In this document: positions 26,019-34,888 of the stretch, in pieces | Layout: each line of letters starts with the position of its first letter | How positions within the stretch are numbered: the stretch's first letter is position 1 | Assembly (NCBI RefSeq): GCF_000091325.1 | Contig: NC_014012.1 | Span: forward strand, 3,294,500-3,358,499 | Source of the DNA: Shewanella violacea DSS12 | GTDB taxonomy: Bacteria; Pseudomonadota; Gammaproteobacteria; Enterobacterales; Shewanellaceae | DNA length: 64,000 bases | Direction: 5' to 3' | Program-made: the position numbers and the translations under genes | Notes under the pieces: model-generated | Seen by the model: the letters and a program-made list of their open reading frames with translations, nothing else | Databases searched by the model: none | Told to the model about the DNA's origin: nothing

Positions 26019-26217
26019 AATTATTGCCATAGGTTTTAACGATAAATTATTCCTGCAAAGGAGGCCACTTATTGATAAGAGTGGCCTTGACCTGAGGATT
26101 TAAGCAAGTTATACCGACGGGTATTTAGATGGACTAGCAGATAGAATATATGACAAATAAGAACGAAAAAAATCAAGGAACGCTGAATGAAAGTCAAAAT
26201 GATTTCTTGTCTCAGTA

Positions 26218-26958
26218 CTAGTATCTGCCGAGACTCAGGTAGCTATTGACCATGCCACCCGCTTGTTGATTCTCCCCCATAGAGGACGCCAATTGCATCA
26301 CAGATTTAAGCCCCTGCCACTGCTCACGTTCACTGGATGGCATCTGGGTATCACTCTTAAGATAAATATTCAATTGAGCCGATACTCGGGTCGCTTGCTG
26401 ACCCACCTCTTTACTCTGAGCATTATCCATCTGATTAAGTACGCTCTTGGCATCGTCGAGCAGGCTAATTAGGACACCATTCATACCTTGGGTGTCGCCA
26501 CTTGCAGTTAGCTCTGTACGCTTATCCTGAATAAAAGCCATAAAATCCTCGGACTCACCTTGAACTGGTGCTAACTCGAAGCCCCCTTCTGACAGACGGT
26601 TCAGCTGGGTATCTGACAAGATCCCGTCTTGATGCAGGCGTTGGATCAATTTTGGTAGGTCACCAGCAGAAAAATCCCCTTTAGAAAAGAAGTCTTTAGC
26701 CATAGCTTCTATTTTCTGTGCCCTAGCCGCACGAGGAGAAAGTGACACCGACTCATCTTTAATCCCATCCCTATTGAGTCCCGTCGCCGCCTCTTTCGAT
26801 TGACTCAGGCTCACCTTGTCACTGCTAGAACCCGCTTCAGCCTGATGAGTATTTACACCATAACTGTCGGCCAAACTCGTACTCTTGGCCCCAGCAGAAT
26901 TAGCTCCAGAGCTAGTGCCTGAGTTAATTGGGCTGGCAAGGTTAGTGATTGGATTCAT
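26218..26958 (-). CDS. Uncharacterised Ser/Gln-rich soluble protein
   Basis: About 246 residues, not recognised. ATG 26958 is preferred to the in-frame TTG two codons upstream. The first 80 residues are low in complexity (S, G, A, T) with SSSDKVSLSQSKEAA and SVSLSPRAARAQKIEAMAKD, segments loosely like the DRVSLS motif of flagellar FlgM-type proteins. The rest is helical and acidic with two similar stretches (FSAGDLPKLIQRLHQDGILS; MNGVLISLLDDAKSVLNQM). No signal peptide or membrane segment. Isolated between the nrdD promoter and an OhrR-type regulator. No function proposed. Confidence 0.65.
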   Translation of the reverse strand: MNPITNLASPINSGTSSGANSAGAKSTSLADSYGVNTHQAEAGSSSDKVSLSQSKEAATGLNRDGIKDESVSLSPRAARAQKIEAMAKDFFSKGDFSAGDLPKLIQRLHQDGILSDTQLNRLSEGGFELAPVQGESEDFMAFIQDKRTELTASGDTQGMNGVLISLLDDAKSVLNQMDNAQSKEVGQQATRVSAQLNIYLKSDTQMPSSEREQWQGLKSVMQLASSMGENQQAGGMVNSYLSLGRY

Positions 26959-27069
26959 TGTCAAAATACCGACATAAAAAAGATATACAGGTATTAAGCA
27001 GGAAGCATGCCGAAAAGCAGATTAAACCAGCGCGAGTTAACAGAAAACCAAAATAAAGCTGAAATTAAC

Positions 27070-27543
27070 TTATGATTTCCTGTTTAAGTCTTGTGTGAGG
27101 GTCATGCACATCTCTCTCAGAGACTCTATTTCAGGCTCACTGAGGGTAACTTTATCGAGCAGGACTTGCTTGAGTGCTAATGCCTCTTGTTTCAGCGCTA
27201 GCCCCTCAGGTGTTGTCCTGATGATCTTCTTACGCTCATCTTTGGTATCGATAGCACGATTCAACAGACCTTTGGCTTCTAAGCGCTTGACTATAGGCGT
27301 CAAAGTGCCTAAATCAAGACGTGTCATTTGAGACAGCTGGGTCAGGCTGACAGCATCATTTAACCAGAGCGCCTGCATCACCAGGTATTGTGGATAGGTT
27401 AAGCCACATTCATTCAACAAGGGGCGATAGGCACGCACTAATGCATTACCTGCTGTGTACAGGGCAAAACAGACGTTGTCCGACAGGCAACTGCTTGCTT
27501 GTGTATCGTCTATGCTCATTTTCGAATGAATATTTTCGGTCAC
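27070..27543 (-). CDS. MarR-family regulator of the OhrR type
   Basis: 157 residues. DNVCFALYTAGNALVRAYRP and LTYPQYLVMQALW match OhrR, a repressor that senses organic peroxides through a reactive cysteine. Cys25 corresponds to the OhrR sensing cysteine; Cys19 and Cys46 could be resolving partners. The winged helix is LTQLSQMTRLDLGTLTPIVK. The GTG start has TAAGG eight bases upstream; a later ATG (27519) would still keep Cys25. Divergent to a CurA-like reductase rather than to ohr, with two matching operators in the gap. Probably represses that gene and itself, with release on oxidation or electrophile stress. Confidence 0.87.
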   Translation of the reverse strand: MTENIHSKMSIDDTQASSCLSDNVCFALYTAGNALVRAYRPLLNECGLTYPQYLVMQALWLNDAVSLTQLSQMTRLDLGTLTPIVKRLEAKGLLNRAIDTKDERKKIIRTTPEGLALKQEALALKQVLLDKVTLSEPEIESLREMCMTLTQDLNRKS

Positions 27544-27663
27544 TAATCATACCTTAGGGGTTATGCAGCATTTTACTCAGCATAAATTTACAAGATGGCT
27601 AGCAGCCATTGTACTCGGATCTAAACTCAATACTGTAATTACTACAGCATATCCTGCACATGT

Positions 27664-27682
27664 AAATTAATTTGCGCGCAAA
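27664..27682 (+). promoter_or_regulatory. MarR/OhrR-type operator 1
   Basis: AAATTAATTTGCGCGCAAA contains the perfect palindrome TTTGCGCGCAAA (27671-27682). Similar to operator 2 at 17 of 19 positions. Confidence 0.6.
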
Positions 27683-27721
27683 CTAGTTGCGTGGTAAAAA
27701 GTTTAGGTGTAGAGTTTACCA

Positions 27722-27740
27722 CAATTAATTAGCGCGCAAA
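27722..27740 (+). promoter_or_regulatory. MarR/OhrR-type operator 2
   Basis: CAATTAATTAGCGCGCAAA starts 58 bases after operator 1 and ends 13 bases before the reductase ATG, so binding would block initiation. Confidence 0.6.
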
Positions 27741-27753
27741 GCAAAGAGGTTTT

Positions 27754-28752
27754 ATGAACGCCAAACAGATCTTATTAGACTCTCGTCCGGAAGGCATGCC
27801 TACAGCAGATAATTTCAAGCAGACATCTGTTAAATTGCCTGCCATCACAGACGGTGAGTTCCTGGTTAAAAACCTATGGATGTCAGTTGACCCCTATATG
27901 CGTGGTCGCATGATAGACAGAGAGAGCTACATAGCACCATTTGAGATAGGTGAGGTACTGGAGGGCGGCTCAATAGGCGAAGTAATAGAGTCCAACAATG
28001 CCGATTTTCCTATCGGCACTAGAGTCAGTGCCAATAACGGCTGGCGTAGTCACTATGTCACCGATGGTAGTGAGCATACTAGACTCCCTGAGACCCCAAT
28101 GAGTGAGTCTCACTTCCTCGGAGTCTTAGGCATGCCAGGTATGACGGCATGGACAGGTTTGACCCGAATCGCAGCCTTAAAAGAGGGAGACACATTATTT
28201 GTTTCTGGCGCTGCAGGTGCTGTAGGTAGCGTAGTGTGTCAGCTTGGTAAATTAATGGGGGCCAAGGTAGTGGCTTCAGTGGGTAGTGACGAGAAGGCTG
28301 CTCACCTGCGCGACTTAGGCGTCGATGCCGTGATTAACTACAAGACGACCAAAGATCTCAGTGCTGCACTGAAACAGGCTGCTCCACAAGGCATAGATGT
28401 TTATTTTGAAAATGTCGGTGGTGAGCATCTCACCGCGGCACTGAACAACATGAATGACCACGGCAGAATCGCCGTGTGCGGCATGATCTCGCAATACAAT
28501 GATACAGCGCCGACTCCTGGTCCGAATAACCTGGGCATGATCATCATCAAGAAGCTTAAAATTGAAGGCTTTATCGTGTTCGAACACTGGGATCATTATC
28601 CTGAGTTTGCCAAGCAGATGGGACAATGGCTAGCAACTGGAGCCATTAAGGCCGAACAGACTATTTACCAAGGACTCGAGCAGGCACCAGCCGCCTTCAT
28701 AGGTTTATTCGAAGGTAAGAATCGCGGCAAGATGCTGGTCAAACTCGACTAG
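27754..28752 (+). CDS. NADP-dependent alkenal/curcumin reductase-like MDR protein
   Basis: 332 residues of the zinc-less leukotriene B4 dehydrogenase/CurA branch. SVDPYMRGRM near the N-terminus and the nucleotide motif FVSGAAGAVGSVVCQLGKLM are diagnostic, and IEGFIVFEHW is a branch signature near the C-terminus. Reduces the double bond of unsaturated aldehydes or ketones with NADPH. AAAGAGG precedes the ATG. Divergent to the OhrR-type regulator with two operators in between, which suggests induction by reactive electrophiles or peroxides. A strong terminator follows. Confidence 0.9.
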   Translation: MNAKQILLDSRPEGMPTADNFKQTSVKLPAITDGEFLVKNLWMSVDPYMRGRMIDRESYIAPFEIGEVLEGGSIGEVIESNNADFPIGTRVSANNGWRSHYVTDGSEHTRLPETPMSESHFLGVLGMPGMTAWTGLTRIAALKEGDTLFVSGAAGAVGSVVCQLGKLMGAKVVASVGSDEKAAHLRDLGVDAVINYKTTKDLSAALKQAAPQGIDVYFENVGGEHLTAALNNMNDHGRIAVCGMISQYNDTAPTPGPNNLGMIIIKKLKIEGFIVFEHWDHYPEFAKQMGQWLATGAIKAEQTIYQGLEQAPAAFIGLFEGKNRGKMLVKLD

Positions 28753-28787
28753 TTCTACTGCACTTATTTTAGATGCTGATAAATATT

Positions 28788-28810
28788 AAAGGGCCCGAAT
28801 AGGCCCTTTT
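28788..28810 (+). terminator. Rho-independent terminator after the CurA-like gene
   Basis: AAAGGGCC (28788-28795), loop CGAATA, GGCCCTTT (28802-28809), then T. Confidence 0.85.
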
Positions 28811-28877
28811 GTATATGCATCTAGTTATCCCTGGGGCCATGAAAGCCTAACAAGGAATTTATACGCTTAATCGCTAT

Positions 28878-28921
28878 TTAGTATTTTCTTAGTACTTACT
28901 TAGTATTTACTTAGTACTGCC
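28878..28921 (-). repeat. Four 11-base tandem repeats spanning the patatin stop codon
   Basis: TTAGTATTTTC, TTAGTACTTAC, TTAGTATTTAC and TTAGTACTGCC in a row. On the minus strand the third unit contains the TAA of the patatin gene, and the remaining units extend past it. Confidence 0.8.
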
Positions 28922-29835
28922 TCAATCTGATGTCGGGCATGTTTCACCGCCAACTCCCCTGCCGCGATGGCCTCGTCTGCGCGATGGAACTCCATGGTGC
29001 CTATGTCACCGAGATCTGGGATTAAGCAGATATCCGGTGGATCGCCCATGAGTCTAGCGCGTTTATGGCGCTGCTCTAGAATATCCATAGATTGTGACAT
29101 CACCGCCAGCATGCCAGGATCTGAGCGACTGCCTTTGGAGAATTTATCGCTAAGGTGGCTGACATATTCCCGACCACGAGCAAGCAGATCCATAAAGCCA
29201 GTATCTTGATGCTCTTGTGCTTTGACACTCTCCTCTAGGGATGGCTTATTGCAGGTCATATCCACAGGCAGGACCTGCATTCGACCACGGCGCTGACCAT
29301 TAAGGTCTACCGCTATGACCACATCGACGCCCATGGTTCTACTGACAGATACAGGAACTGGATTGACCACGGCCCCATCCACCAACCAACGTTCGCCTAC
29401 TTTAACTGGCGGCAATATACCTGGCATAGAGCAAGAAGCGCGAATGGCATGACGAAGATCGCCCTCTCTAAACCAGATCTCCTGACCCGAATAGAGATCC
29501 GTAGCGACGGCAATCATGGGCTTTTTTAAATTTTCTATCTGTAGATCGCCAATACGGCTCTGAATTATATCGAAAACCTTATCGCCTCCGATGAGTCCGC
29601 CCTTGCGCCAACTCAAGTCCATCAGGCCTAAGACGTCCCAGCTGGAGAAGCTTCTTACCCAATGTTCAAGCTCATCGAGCTGTTCATTAGCATAAGCAGC
29701 CCCAACCAGAGCACCGATTGAACAGCCTGATATTTTATCGGGATAGATGCCCATTTCGGCCAGTCCATTGAGTACGCCAATATGAGCCCAGCCCTTGGCG
29801 GCACCACTGCCCAGTGCAATTCCTATTTTTGCCAT
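28900..29835 (-). CDS. Patatin-like phospholipase (RssA type)
   Basis: 311 residues. Patatin hydrolase with the oxyanion-hole motif GSGAAKGWAHIGVL near the N-terminus, nucleophile Ser in GCSIGA (GxSxG), and the catalytic Asp in VDGAVVNPVPV (DGA). Size and sequence are those of bacterial RssA-like proteins, soluble or membrane-associated lipases. The C-terminal part (after about residue 200) is variable and charged. GGAG lies upstream of the ATG. The stop lies in an 11-base tandem repeat, so the C-terminus (EAVLSKY) is repeat-derived. Monocistronic. Confidence 0.9.
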   Translation of the reverse strand: MAKIGIALGSGAAKGWAHIGVLNGLAEMGIYPDKISGCSIGALVGAAYANEQLDELEHWVRSFSSWDVLGLMDLSWRKGGLIGGDKVFDIIQSRIGDLQIENLKKPMIAVATDLYSGQEIWFREGDLRHAIRASCSMPGILPPVKVGERWLVDGAVVNPVPVSVSRTMGVDVVIAVDLNGQRRGRMQVLPVDMTCNKPSLEESVKAQEHQDTGFMDLLARGREYVSHLSDKFSKGSRSDPGMLAVMSQSMDILEQRHKRARLMGDPPDICLIPDLGDIGTMEFHRADEAIAAGELAVKHARHQIEAVLSKY

Positions 29836-29887
29836 TCATAGTCTCCAAAGCCAATTCTTCTAGGTATAAAAAACCTATGTATACACG

Positions 29888-29920
29888 TTTGCCTAGCTTA
29901 TCCCAAATAAGCTAGGCAAA
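29888..29920 (-). terminator. Perfect 13-bp hairpin after the OmpA-family gene
   Basis: TTTGCCTAGCTTA (29888-29900) pairs with TAAGCTAGGCAAA (29908-29920), loop of seven. No strong T-run, but well placed after the stop on the minus strand. Confidence 0.65.
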
Positions 29921-29943
29921 AATAAAGCATTATGAACGCACTA

Positions 29944-31041
29944 TCATTGAGCCGAATCAGTACTCTCTGGGTTCACTGTGATCTCCGGGATAGAGATATA
30001 TACCCGGCGATTATTGGCTCTGTGCTCTTCGGTGATGTTATCTAGCTCGGGATGGGTCTCACCTAAAGCTTCGATGCTTATCTGTGCATCACTGACCTCA
30101 AGTTTTTTAAGGTAAGCTGCAACAGACACTGCACGTCGTTTTGAAAGTTTCAGGTTATAGCCTGAAGGACCAACTGCATCGGTGTAACCTTGAAGCACAA
30201 CCGAGGCACTTGGATATTGATTCAGATGCCTAGCGACTTCAACCAAGATATGAGTCTGTAAGGGGACTTCACTGTCGAAATCGAAATGTACTGCATTAGT
30301 CATTGCAGGGATAACCATTGGGCTTGCTACTACGACAACCTGCTCCACAGCAACTGGTGCTGGCTGAGTCACAGATTTAGCCACTGGTTTAGTCTGGCCG
30401 AAACGATAGCTGAGTCCTAAACTGGTGAAGTGCATATTACTCCCCCCAAGCTTGTCGCTGCCAACCGAGTCGAAATATTGATACTCAACACGCGCAACCC
30501 AAGACGGTGTTAGCTTATATTCCAATCCTATGCCTACCATGGGAGACCAGCCATCGTCGCTGTCATATGAAAATGGCCCTGAGTTTTCGCCATCCCATCT
30601 TAATGTCCCCGCTTTACCAAACAGGTCTAGGTTTTCTGTGAGTGGCAGATTGCCTTTCAATGAAAACTCCCAACCTTTCATGGTGCCTATATATTCATTA
30701 AGTAGTCCACTCTCAGGGTAAACTGCCCCAGCCTGACCAAAGTCATTATAGCCAGTCTCTACTGCCCAATTTCGATGAAATTGATAACCCGCAAACCCGC
30801 CCCAGGCCGAGTCGTTTGCATCACAATCGACAGCTTGAGCTTCACAAGCATTTTGGTAGTTAATCCAACCGCCTTTAGCACCAAGATAAAAGAAACTGTC
30901 ATCTTGTACCTTTGACGCCTCATGGGTCTTAACCTGATTAGCTTGAGCCATATCCTCTGCCATAACAGAAAATGAACTGCTTGCCAGCAGTGACAAGGCT
31001 AATATTTTAACGTGAGAGGGAGCGCGCTTTAATGAATACAT
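29944..31041 (-). CDS. OmpA-family outer-membrane protein
   Basis: 365 residues. Signal peptide (VKILALSLLASSSFSVMA), an eight-stranded-barrel N-terminal domain (FFYLGAKGGWINYQ ... SWVARVEYQYFDSVG ... LGLSYRFGQ), a linker, and an OmpA-like peptidoglycan-binding domain (HFDFDSEVPLQ; LQGYTDAVGPSGYNLKLSKR; RANNRRVYI). Anchors the outer membrane to the cell wall. A conserved pair of cysteines in ACEAQAVDCD is outside the canonical position. AGGA precedes the ATG. Monocistronic. Confidence 0.92.
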   Translation of the reverse strand: MYSLKRAPSHVKILALSLLASSSFSVMAEDMAQANQVKTHEASKVQDDSFFYLGAKGGWINYQNACEAQAVDCDANDSAWGGFAGYQFHRNWAVETGYNDFGQAGAVYPESGLLNEYIGTMKGWEFSLKGNLPLTENLDLFGKAGTLRWDGENSGPFSYDSDDGWSPMVGIGLEYKLTPSWVARVEYQYFDSVGSDKLGGSNMHFTSLGLSYRFGQTKPVAKSVTQPAPVAVEQVVVVASPMVIPAMTNAVHFDFDSEVPLQTHILVEVARHLNQYPSASVVLQGYTDAVGPSGYNLKLSKRRAVSVAAYLKKLEVSDAQISIEALGETHPELDNITEEHRANNRRVYISIPEITVNPESTDSAQ

Positions 31042-31288
31042 TATCTAATCCTTTATCTAATTTTTGATCTGATCTCGAGGACATTGGGGATTTTAAGCTT
31101 AAGCCATCAAAATGACAAAGAAATTATGATCATCAAGTAGGTTTGATCACTCTTTTTAAATCTATTTTCCCCAAGCCAAACAGAAAAAGAAACTGATTAT
31201 GCTGCATAATCATCAGATCCCCGTTTAAAGTGTATGGAAACCGATCACGATTGAGGGATGTTTATAGCCCAAACTAGCAAAGTCAGGT

Positions 31289-31294
31289 TATAAT
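31289..31294 (+). promoter_or_regulatory. -10 element of the DEAD-box helicase promoter
   Basis: TATAAT within GGTTATAATACG, 31 bases before the TTG start. No convincing -35; the GGT ahead of it leaves only part of an extended -10. Confidence 0.45.
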
Positions 31295-31324
31295 ACGCAG
31301 TCAAATCAAATTTGGAGTACACCT

Positions 31325-32663
31325 TTGCAATTTACCGATTTTTCACTGGATAAACGTCTGTTAGATACGCTCGATCATATGGGCATTGAAACGCCTACAG
31401 AGATCCAGCAGCAGGCTATACCAGTAGGTCTGTCAGGAAAAGACCTGATGGCGTCATCAAAAACAGGCTCAGGTAAAACCTTAGCGTTTTTGTTACCGGC
31501 GATGCAGAGGATAATTTCCACTAGGGCGTTGAGTAAAAAAGATCCTAGAGTGTTGATTTTATTGCCCACACGAGAGCTAGCCAACCAGGTATATGGCCAG
31601 CTTCGTCTATTAGTCGCCAACACGCAATACAAGGCGATGAAGATATTGGGCGGCGAGAACTTTAACGACCAGGCAAAGTTACTGGCTCGTGACCCACACT
31701 TTGTGGTCGCTACACCGGGTCGCTTAGCGGATCATCTTGCCCAGCACCATTTACATCTAAACGGCCTCGAACTGCTTATCTTAGATGAAGCCGACCGTAT
31801 GCTAGATCTCGGTTTTGCTGAACAGCTAAAAGCGATTAACAAGGCCGCCGATCATAAACGTCGCCAAACCTTGATGTTTTCAGCCACCTTAGATCATGGC
31901 CAGATTAATGATATTGCCGCCGAGCTACTCAAGTCTCCAGAGCATGTAGATGTCGGTGCGGGTAACATCGAGAACTTAGATATTACCCAGCGTATCTATC
32001 TTGCGGATCACTTAGATCACAAGGAAGCCCTGCTCGAAAGTATCTTAAACAATGAGACTCATAAGCAGATCATCATCTTCACCGCAACACGTGAAGATAC
32101 CGACAGGTTAGCGACTAAATTAGCCGCATCCGGCCACAAGACCGCATCACTAAGCGGTAACTTGAAGCAGAGTGCCCGCAACCAGATCATGGATCAATTT
32201 AGTCGCGGTCTGCAAAAAATATTGGTCACCACAGATATTGCATCACGAGGACTCGATCTTCTCAATGTGTCCTTGGTAATTAACTTCGATATGCCAAAGT
32301 TTGCCGAAGAGTATGTCCACAGAATTGGTCGTACGGGTCGCGCCGGGGCTAAAGGTGATGCCATCTCTTTGGTCGGACCCTAAAGATTGGCTCAGCTTCA
32401 AGCAAATACAGGTATTCCTGCGTAAGACATTCGAATTCACTGTTATCGATGGTCTAGTCGCTAAATTCTCAGGTTTGAAAGATAAGCCAAAAACCAACAA
32501 GAGAACTAAGACAACAGCGAAGACAAACACGGCAAACAAGGCTAAGCGCAAGGCCAAGGCTAAGCCTAAGAAGCAAGATAAGCGCTTCATCACAGGTATC
32601 GATATCGGTGATGCTCCTATGCTAAGAAAGCCAAAATCAAAGCTTCAGGAAACACCTGAGTAA
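31325..32663 (+). pseudogene. DEAD-box RNA helicase, frameshifted after motif VI
   Basis: ATP-dependent RNA helicase core with Q motif (TPTEIQQQAIP), Walker A SSKTGSGKT (Lys51), PTRELA, TPGRL, LDEADRML, FSATL and HRIGRTGRAG. Start is TTG 31325 with GGAG at 31313-31316. The first frame stops at 32381-32383 just after AISLVGP. In the next frame the protein clearly continues KDWLSFKQIQVFLRKTFEF and a lysine-rich tail to a TAA at 32661-32663. One extra C in the CCC at 32378-32380 accounts for the shift. All catalytic motifs precede the break, so a shortened helicase lacking the basic RNA-binding tail could still be made. It may also be a sequence error. Confidence 0.85.
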
Positions 32664-32768
32664 ACTAAACAGCAATAAAGTCGCTAAATTAGATTAGCGG
32701 CTAAGTATCAATTTACGATTATCGGCTAAAGATTAAGCCGCCTGATCAAGAATATTTTAAGGGTAAAC

Positions 32769-33227
32769 ATGAGAGTTTGTGGCATAGAGTTAAAAGGCGG
32801 AGAAGCGGTAATTAGCTTGTTGAGCTATGAAGGTGAAACATTTAATATTCCGGATTGTCGTCAGCAATCATTTGTCATTTCACATTCAGACACCACTGAA
32901 TCGATTCGTGACTTCCAATTCACTTTTAAGAAGCTGATGGAAGATTATCATGTGGATAAGATCGTGATCATTTCACGTGAGCAAAAAGGTAAACTTGCCG
33001 GAAGCGCCACCAGCTTCAAGGTTGAAGCTGCTATTCAGTTGCTCGACTTGCCGGTTATTCTTATCTCTCCAGTGACAGTTAAAGAGCGTCTTAAGCGTAA
33101 TCCACCTCAGGTTGATTTCGAGGGTCTAGGACTAAAACGTTTCCAAAAGCCTGCATTTGATGCGGCTTATGCTTACCATAACCAACATATTTTTAATGTT
33201 TGGGGTGATGACCAATCAGACAGCTAA
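32769..33227 (+). CDS. DUF3010 family protein
   Basis: 152 residues. The opening RVCGIELKGGEAVISLLSYE and the segment KIVIISREQKGKLAGSATSF match DUF3010, a small family with a RuvC/RNase H-like look (CGIELKGG then VILISP). Whether it has nuclease activity is unknown. AAGGG lies before the ATG. Single gene with its own terminator, conserved in Shewanella and Vibrio by recollection. Confidence 0.82.
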   Translation: MRVCGIELKGGEAVISLLSYEGETFNIPDCRQQSFVISHSDTTESIRDFQFTFKKLMEDYHVDKIVIISREQKGKLAGSATSFKVEAAIQLLDLPVILISPVTVKERLKRNPPQVDFEGLGLKRFQKPAFDAAYAYHNQHIFNVWGDDQSDS

Positions 33228-33255
33228 GTTTTTAGAACTGAGCTGCTAAGTGAAT

Positions 33256-33280
33256 AAGAGGGCTAAACGCCCTCTTTTTT
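33256..33280 (+). terminator. Rho-independent terminator after DUF3010
   Basis: AAGAGGGC (33256-33263), loop TAAAC, GCCCTCTT (33269-33276), then T's. Confidence 0.9.
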
Positions 33281-33316
33281 ATGCCCTTAACACAAACAAC
33301 TTAGATCACTTTACCC

Positions 33317-33826
33317 ATGGAAAATCAGCTTCAATACCTAAACGGTTACCAGCCAGAAATACGCGAGCAAGTATCTAGCCTACTCGAGAGTGGTAAACTC
33401 AAAACCGTATTATTAAATCGTCATCCCCATATCCATGATATTCGCACCGACAAGGCCCTGTACGATTACACCATAGCAATAAAGAACCGCTACCTGCGTA
33501 AGTCTCAGCCCCTGTCTAAAATCCAATATGACGATAAAATATCCCTCAGCCATCAAGCTCTGGGATTACACTCTTTCGTCTCTCGAGCTCAAGGTCGTAA
33601 AACTAAGGCTAAGAATGAAATCCGCATATCTTCACGGTTAAAGCGGATACCTGAATCTCTGCTGCGCATGGTCGTAGTTCACGAGCTGGCACACCTGAAA
33701 GAGAAAGATCACAACAAAGCCTTCTATCAGCTTTGCTGTCATATGGAGGGAGATTACCATCAATTAGAGTTTGATCTTAGGCTACTACTGACCTTAGTCG
33801 AACACGATCAGAACCCTTACGGCTAA
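33317..33826 (+). CDS. YgjP-like metallopeptidase domain protein
   Basis: 169 residues. The zinc motif is VVHELAHLKEKDHNKAFYQL: HExxH with a downstream His in the DHNKAF stretch, as in the DUF45/YgjP-like metallopeptidase group. No signal peptide, so cytoplasmic. The N-terminal half (residues 1-90) is specific to this gammaproteobacterial branch. Weak Shine-Dalgarno. Substrate unknown. Confidence 0.83.
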   Translation: MENQLQYLNGYQPEIREQVSSLLESGKLKTVLLNRHPHIHDIRTDKALYDYTIAIKNRYLRKSQPLSKIQYDDKISLSHQALGLHSFVSRAQGRKTKAKNEIRISSRLKRIPESLLRMVVVHELAHLKEKDHNKAFYQLCCHMEGDYHQLEFDLRLLLTLVEHDQNPYG

Positions 33827-33894
33827 CGAACTTGCCTATTACCAAATGATGCTAAATGACGTTAATAACGGCAGCTCTTGGGAATAATTTCGGC

Positions 33895-34674
33895 TTATGG
33901 CTCAGATGAGAAGAGTGCTGTGCCTAAGTAGCGCTCGAAGATCTGTTTATACTCCTCACTCAACATAAACTCAACTAGCTCGCGATTAAACGCATCCCTA
34001 AGATCTGCATCATGAAAAGCTGCGCTGGCAGAAACTGGTGCTATTAATTTGTGCTCAGTAAAAATAGACACGTCTTTGTTTTTTTCATTAAACCGATAAA
34101 AATAGTAGAAGATATACTTATCGAGCACGGCAAATTCATAACGCCCCTTAACTAACAGCTCTGGAATTACCGACATATCAGTGAGCTCTTTATAATTATC
34201 TCCCTCAGTAAGCAAGCCAAAATCGGCACCAAAGTAACCAGGTGCTCCCAGAAAAGTCACCACACTATGCCCCTGCATATCTAGAATCGATGCCGGTGCC
34301 AGATTTGATTTTTTCAAGGAAAAAACCATAGGTTGATACTGCACTATGGCTGATGAGATATAGCTGCCAACGACATCGGACTGCATAAAGATAGGCGCGC
34401 TGACATCCACATGGCCCATTTCAACTTCACGCCCGGCCCGTTTTAGTCCCATAAACTGATAGTCGACTTCATATCCCAGTCGTCTCAGCACCGCCTCAAC
34501 AATATCGAGATCGATACCATGATGTACATCATCGATCATATGAGGCGGCCCCTCACTCGAGGCTATCACCAAAGGAAGTGTTTCGCCGTGAAGTACCAAT
34601 GAAGTCATGACTAACAGGCTAGCAAAGAGCAAGAAAAATGCGCGTTTAGATTCAAAAGTCAGCCATGGAAGCAT
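33895..34674 (-). CDS. Periplasmic solute-binding protein (SBP family 3)
   Basis: 259 residues with an N-terminal signal segment (AFFLLFASLLVMTSLVLHG) and a family-3 solute-binding fold (LPLVIASSEGPPHMID, GIDLDIVEAVLRRLGYEVDY, VEMGHVDVSAPIF). No ABC permease or ATPase gene lies beside it, which is common for Shewanella family-3 proteins of this size that may act as sensors or stray receptors. The ligand is not predictable; amino acids are typical for the family. Confidence 0.8.
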   Translation of the reverse strand: MLPWLTFESKRAFFLLFASLLVMTSLVLHGETLPLVIASSEGPPHMIDDVHHGIDLDIVEAVLRRLGYEVDYQFMGLKRAGREVEMGHVDVSAPIFMQSDVVGSYISSAIVQYQPMVFSLKKSNLAPASILDMQGHSVVTFLGAPGYFGADFGLLTEGDNYKELTDMSVIPELLVKGRYEFAVLDKYIFYYFYRFNEKNKDVSIFTEHKLIAPVSASAAFHDADLRDAFNRELVEFMLSEEYKQIFERYLGTALFSSEP

Positions 34675-34818
34675 AGAGTCAAACCAAAGAGTTAGCCTGT
34701 TATTCCAGTATAGATGATCACTTATATTATTTTGTCTTACCTGAATAAGGTGTAGAAATAAGCAAAGAGATCATCATTTTACTGTTAATTTTAACACGGT
34801 ACCGTCACTTCGATGACA

Positions 34819-34831
34819 TGTAAGCGCTTTC
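34819..34831 (+). promoter_or_regulatory. LacI-type operator-like sequence
   Basis: TGTAAGCGCTTTC has the AAGCGCTT core of sugar-regulator (LacI family) operators, about 60 bases before the AraC-type gene. Confidence 0.35.
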
Positions 34832-34888
34832 TCGCTAGTATACCCCCTAACCGACAAGATAATAACCGAGATGGTTTAGGGAAATGGA

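Larger units (their letters stand above)
25897..26217 (-). other. nrdD promoter region
   Basis: No gene. Minus-strand promoter with FNR-like site, NrdR boxes and a plausible -10 (TAATAC, 25980 down to 25975). The distal half toward 26217 shows nothing recognised. Confidence 0.65.
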
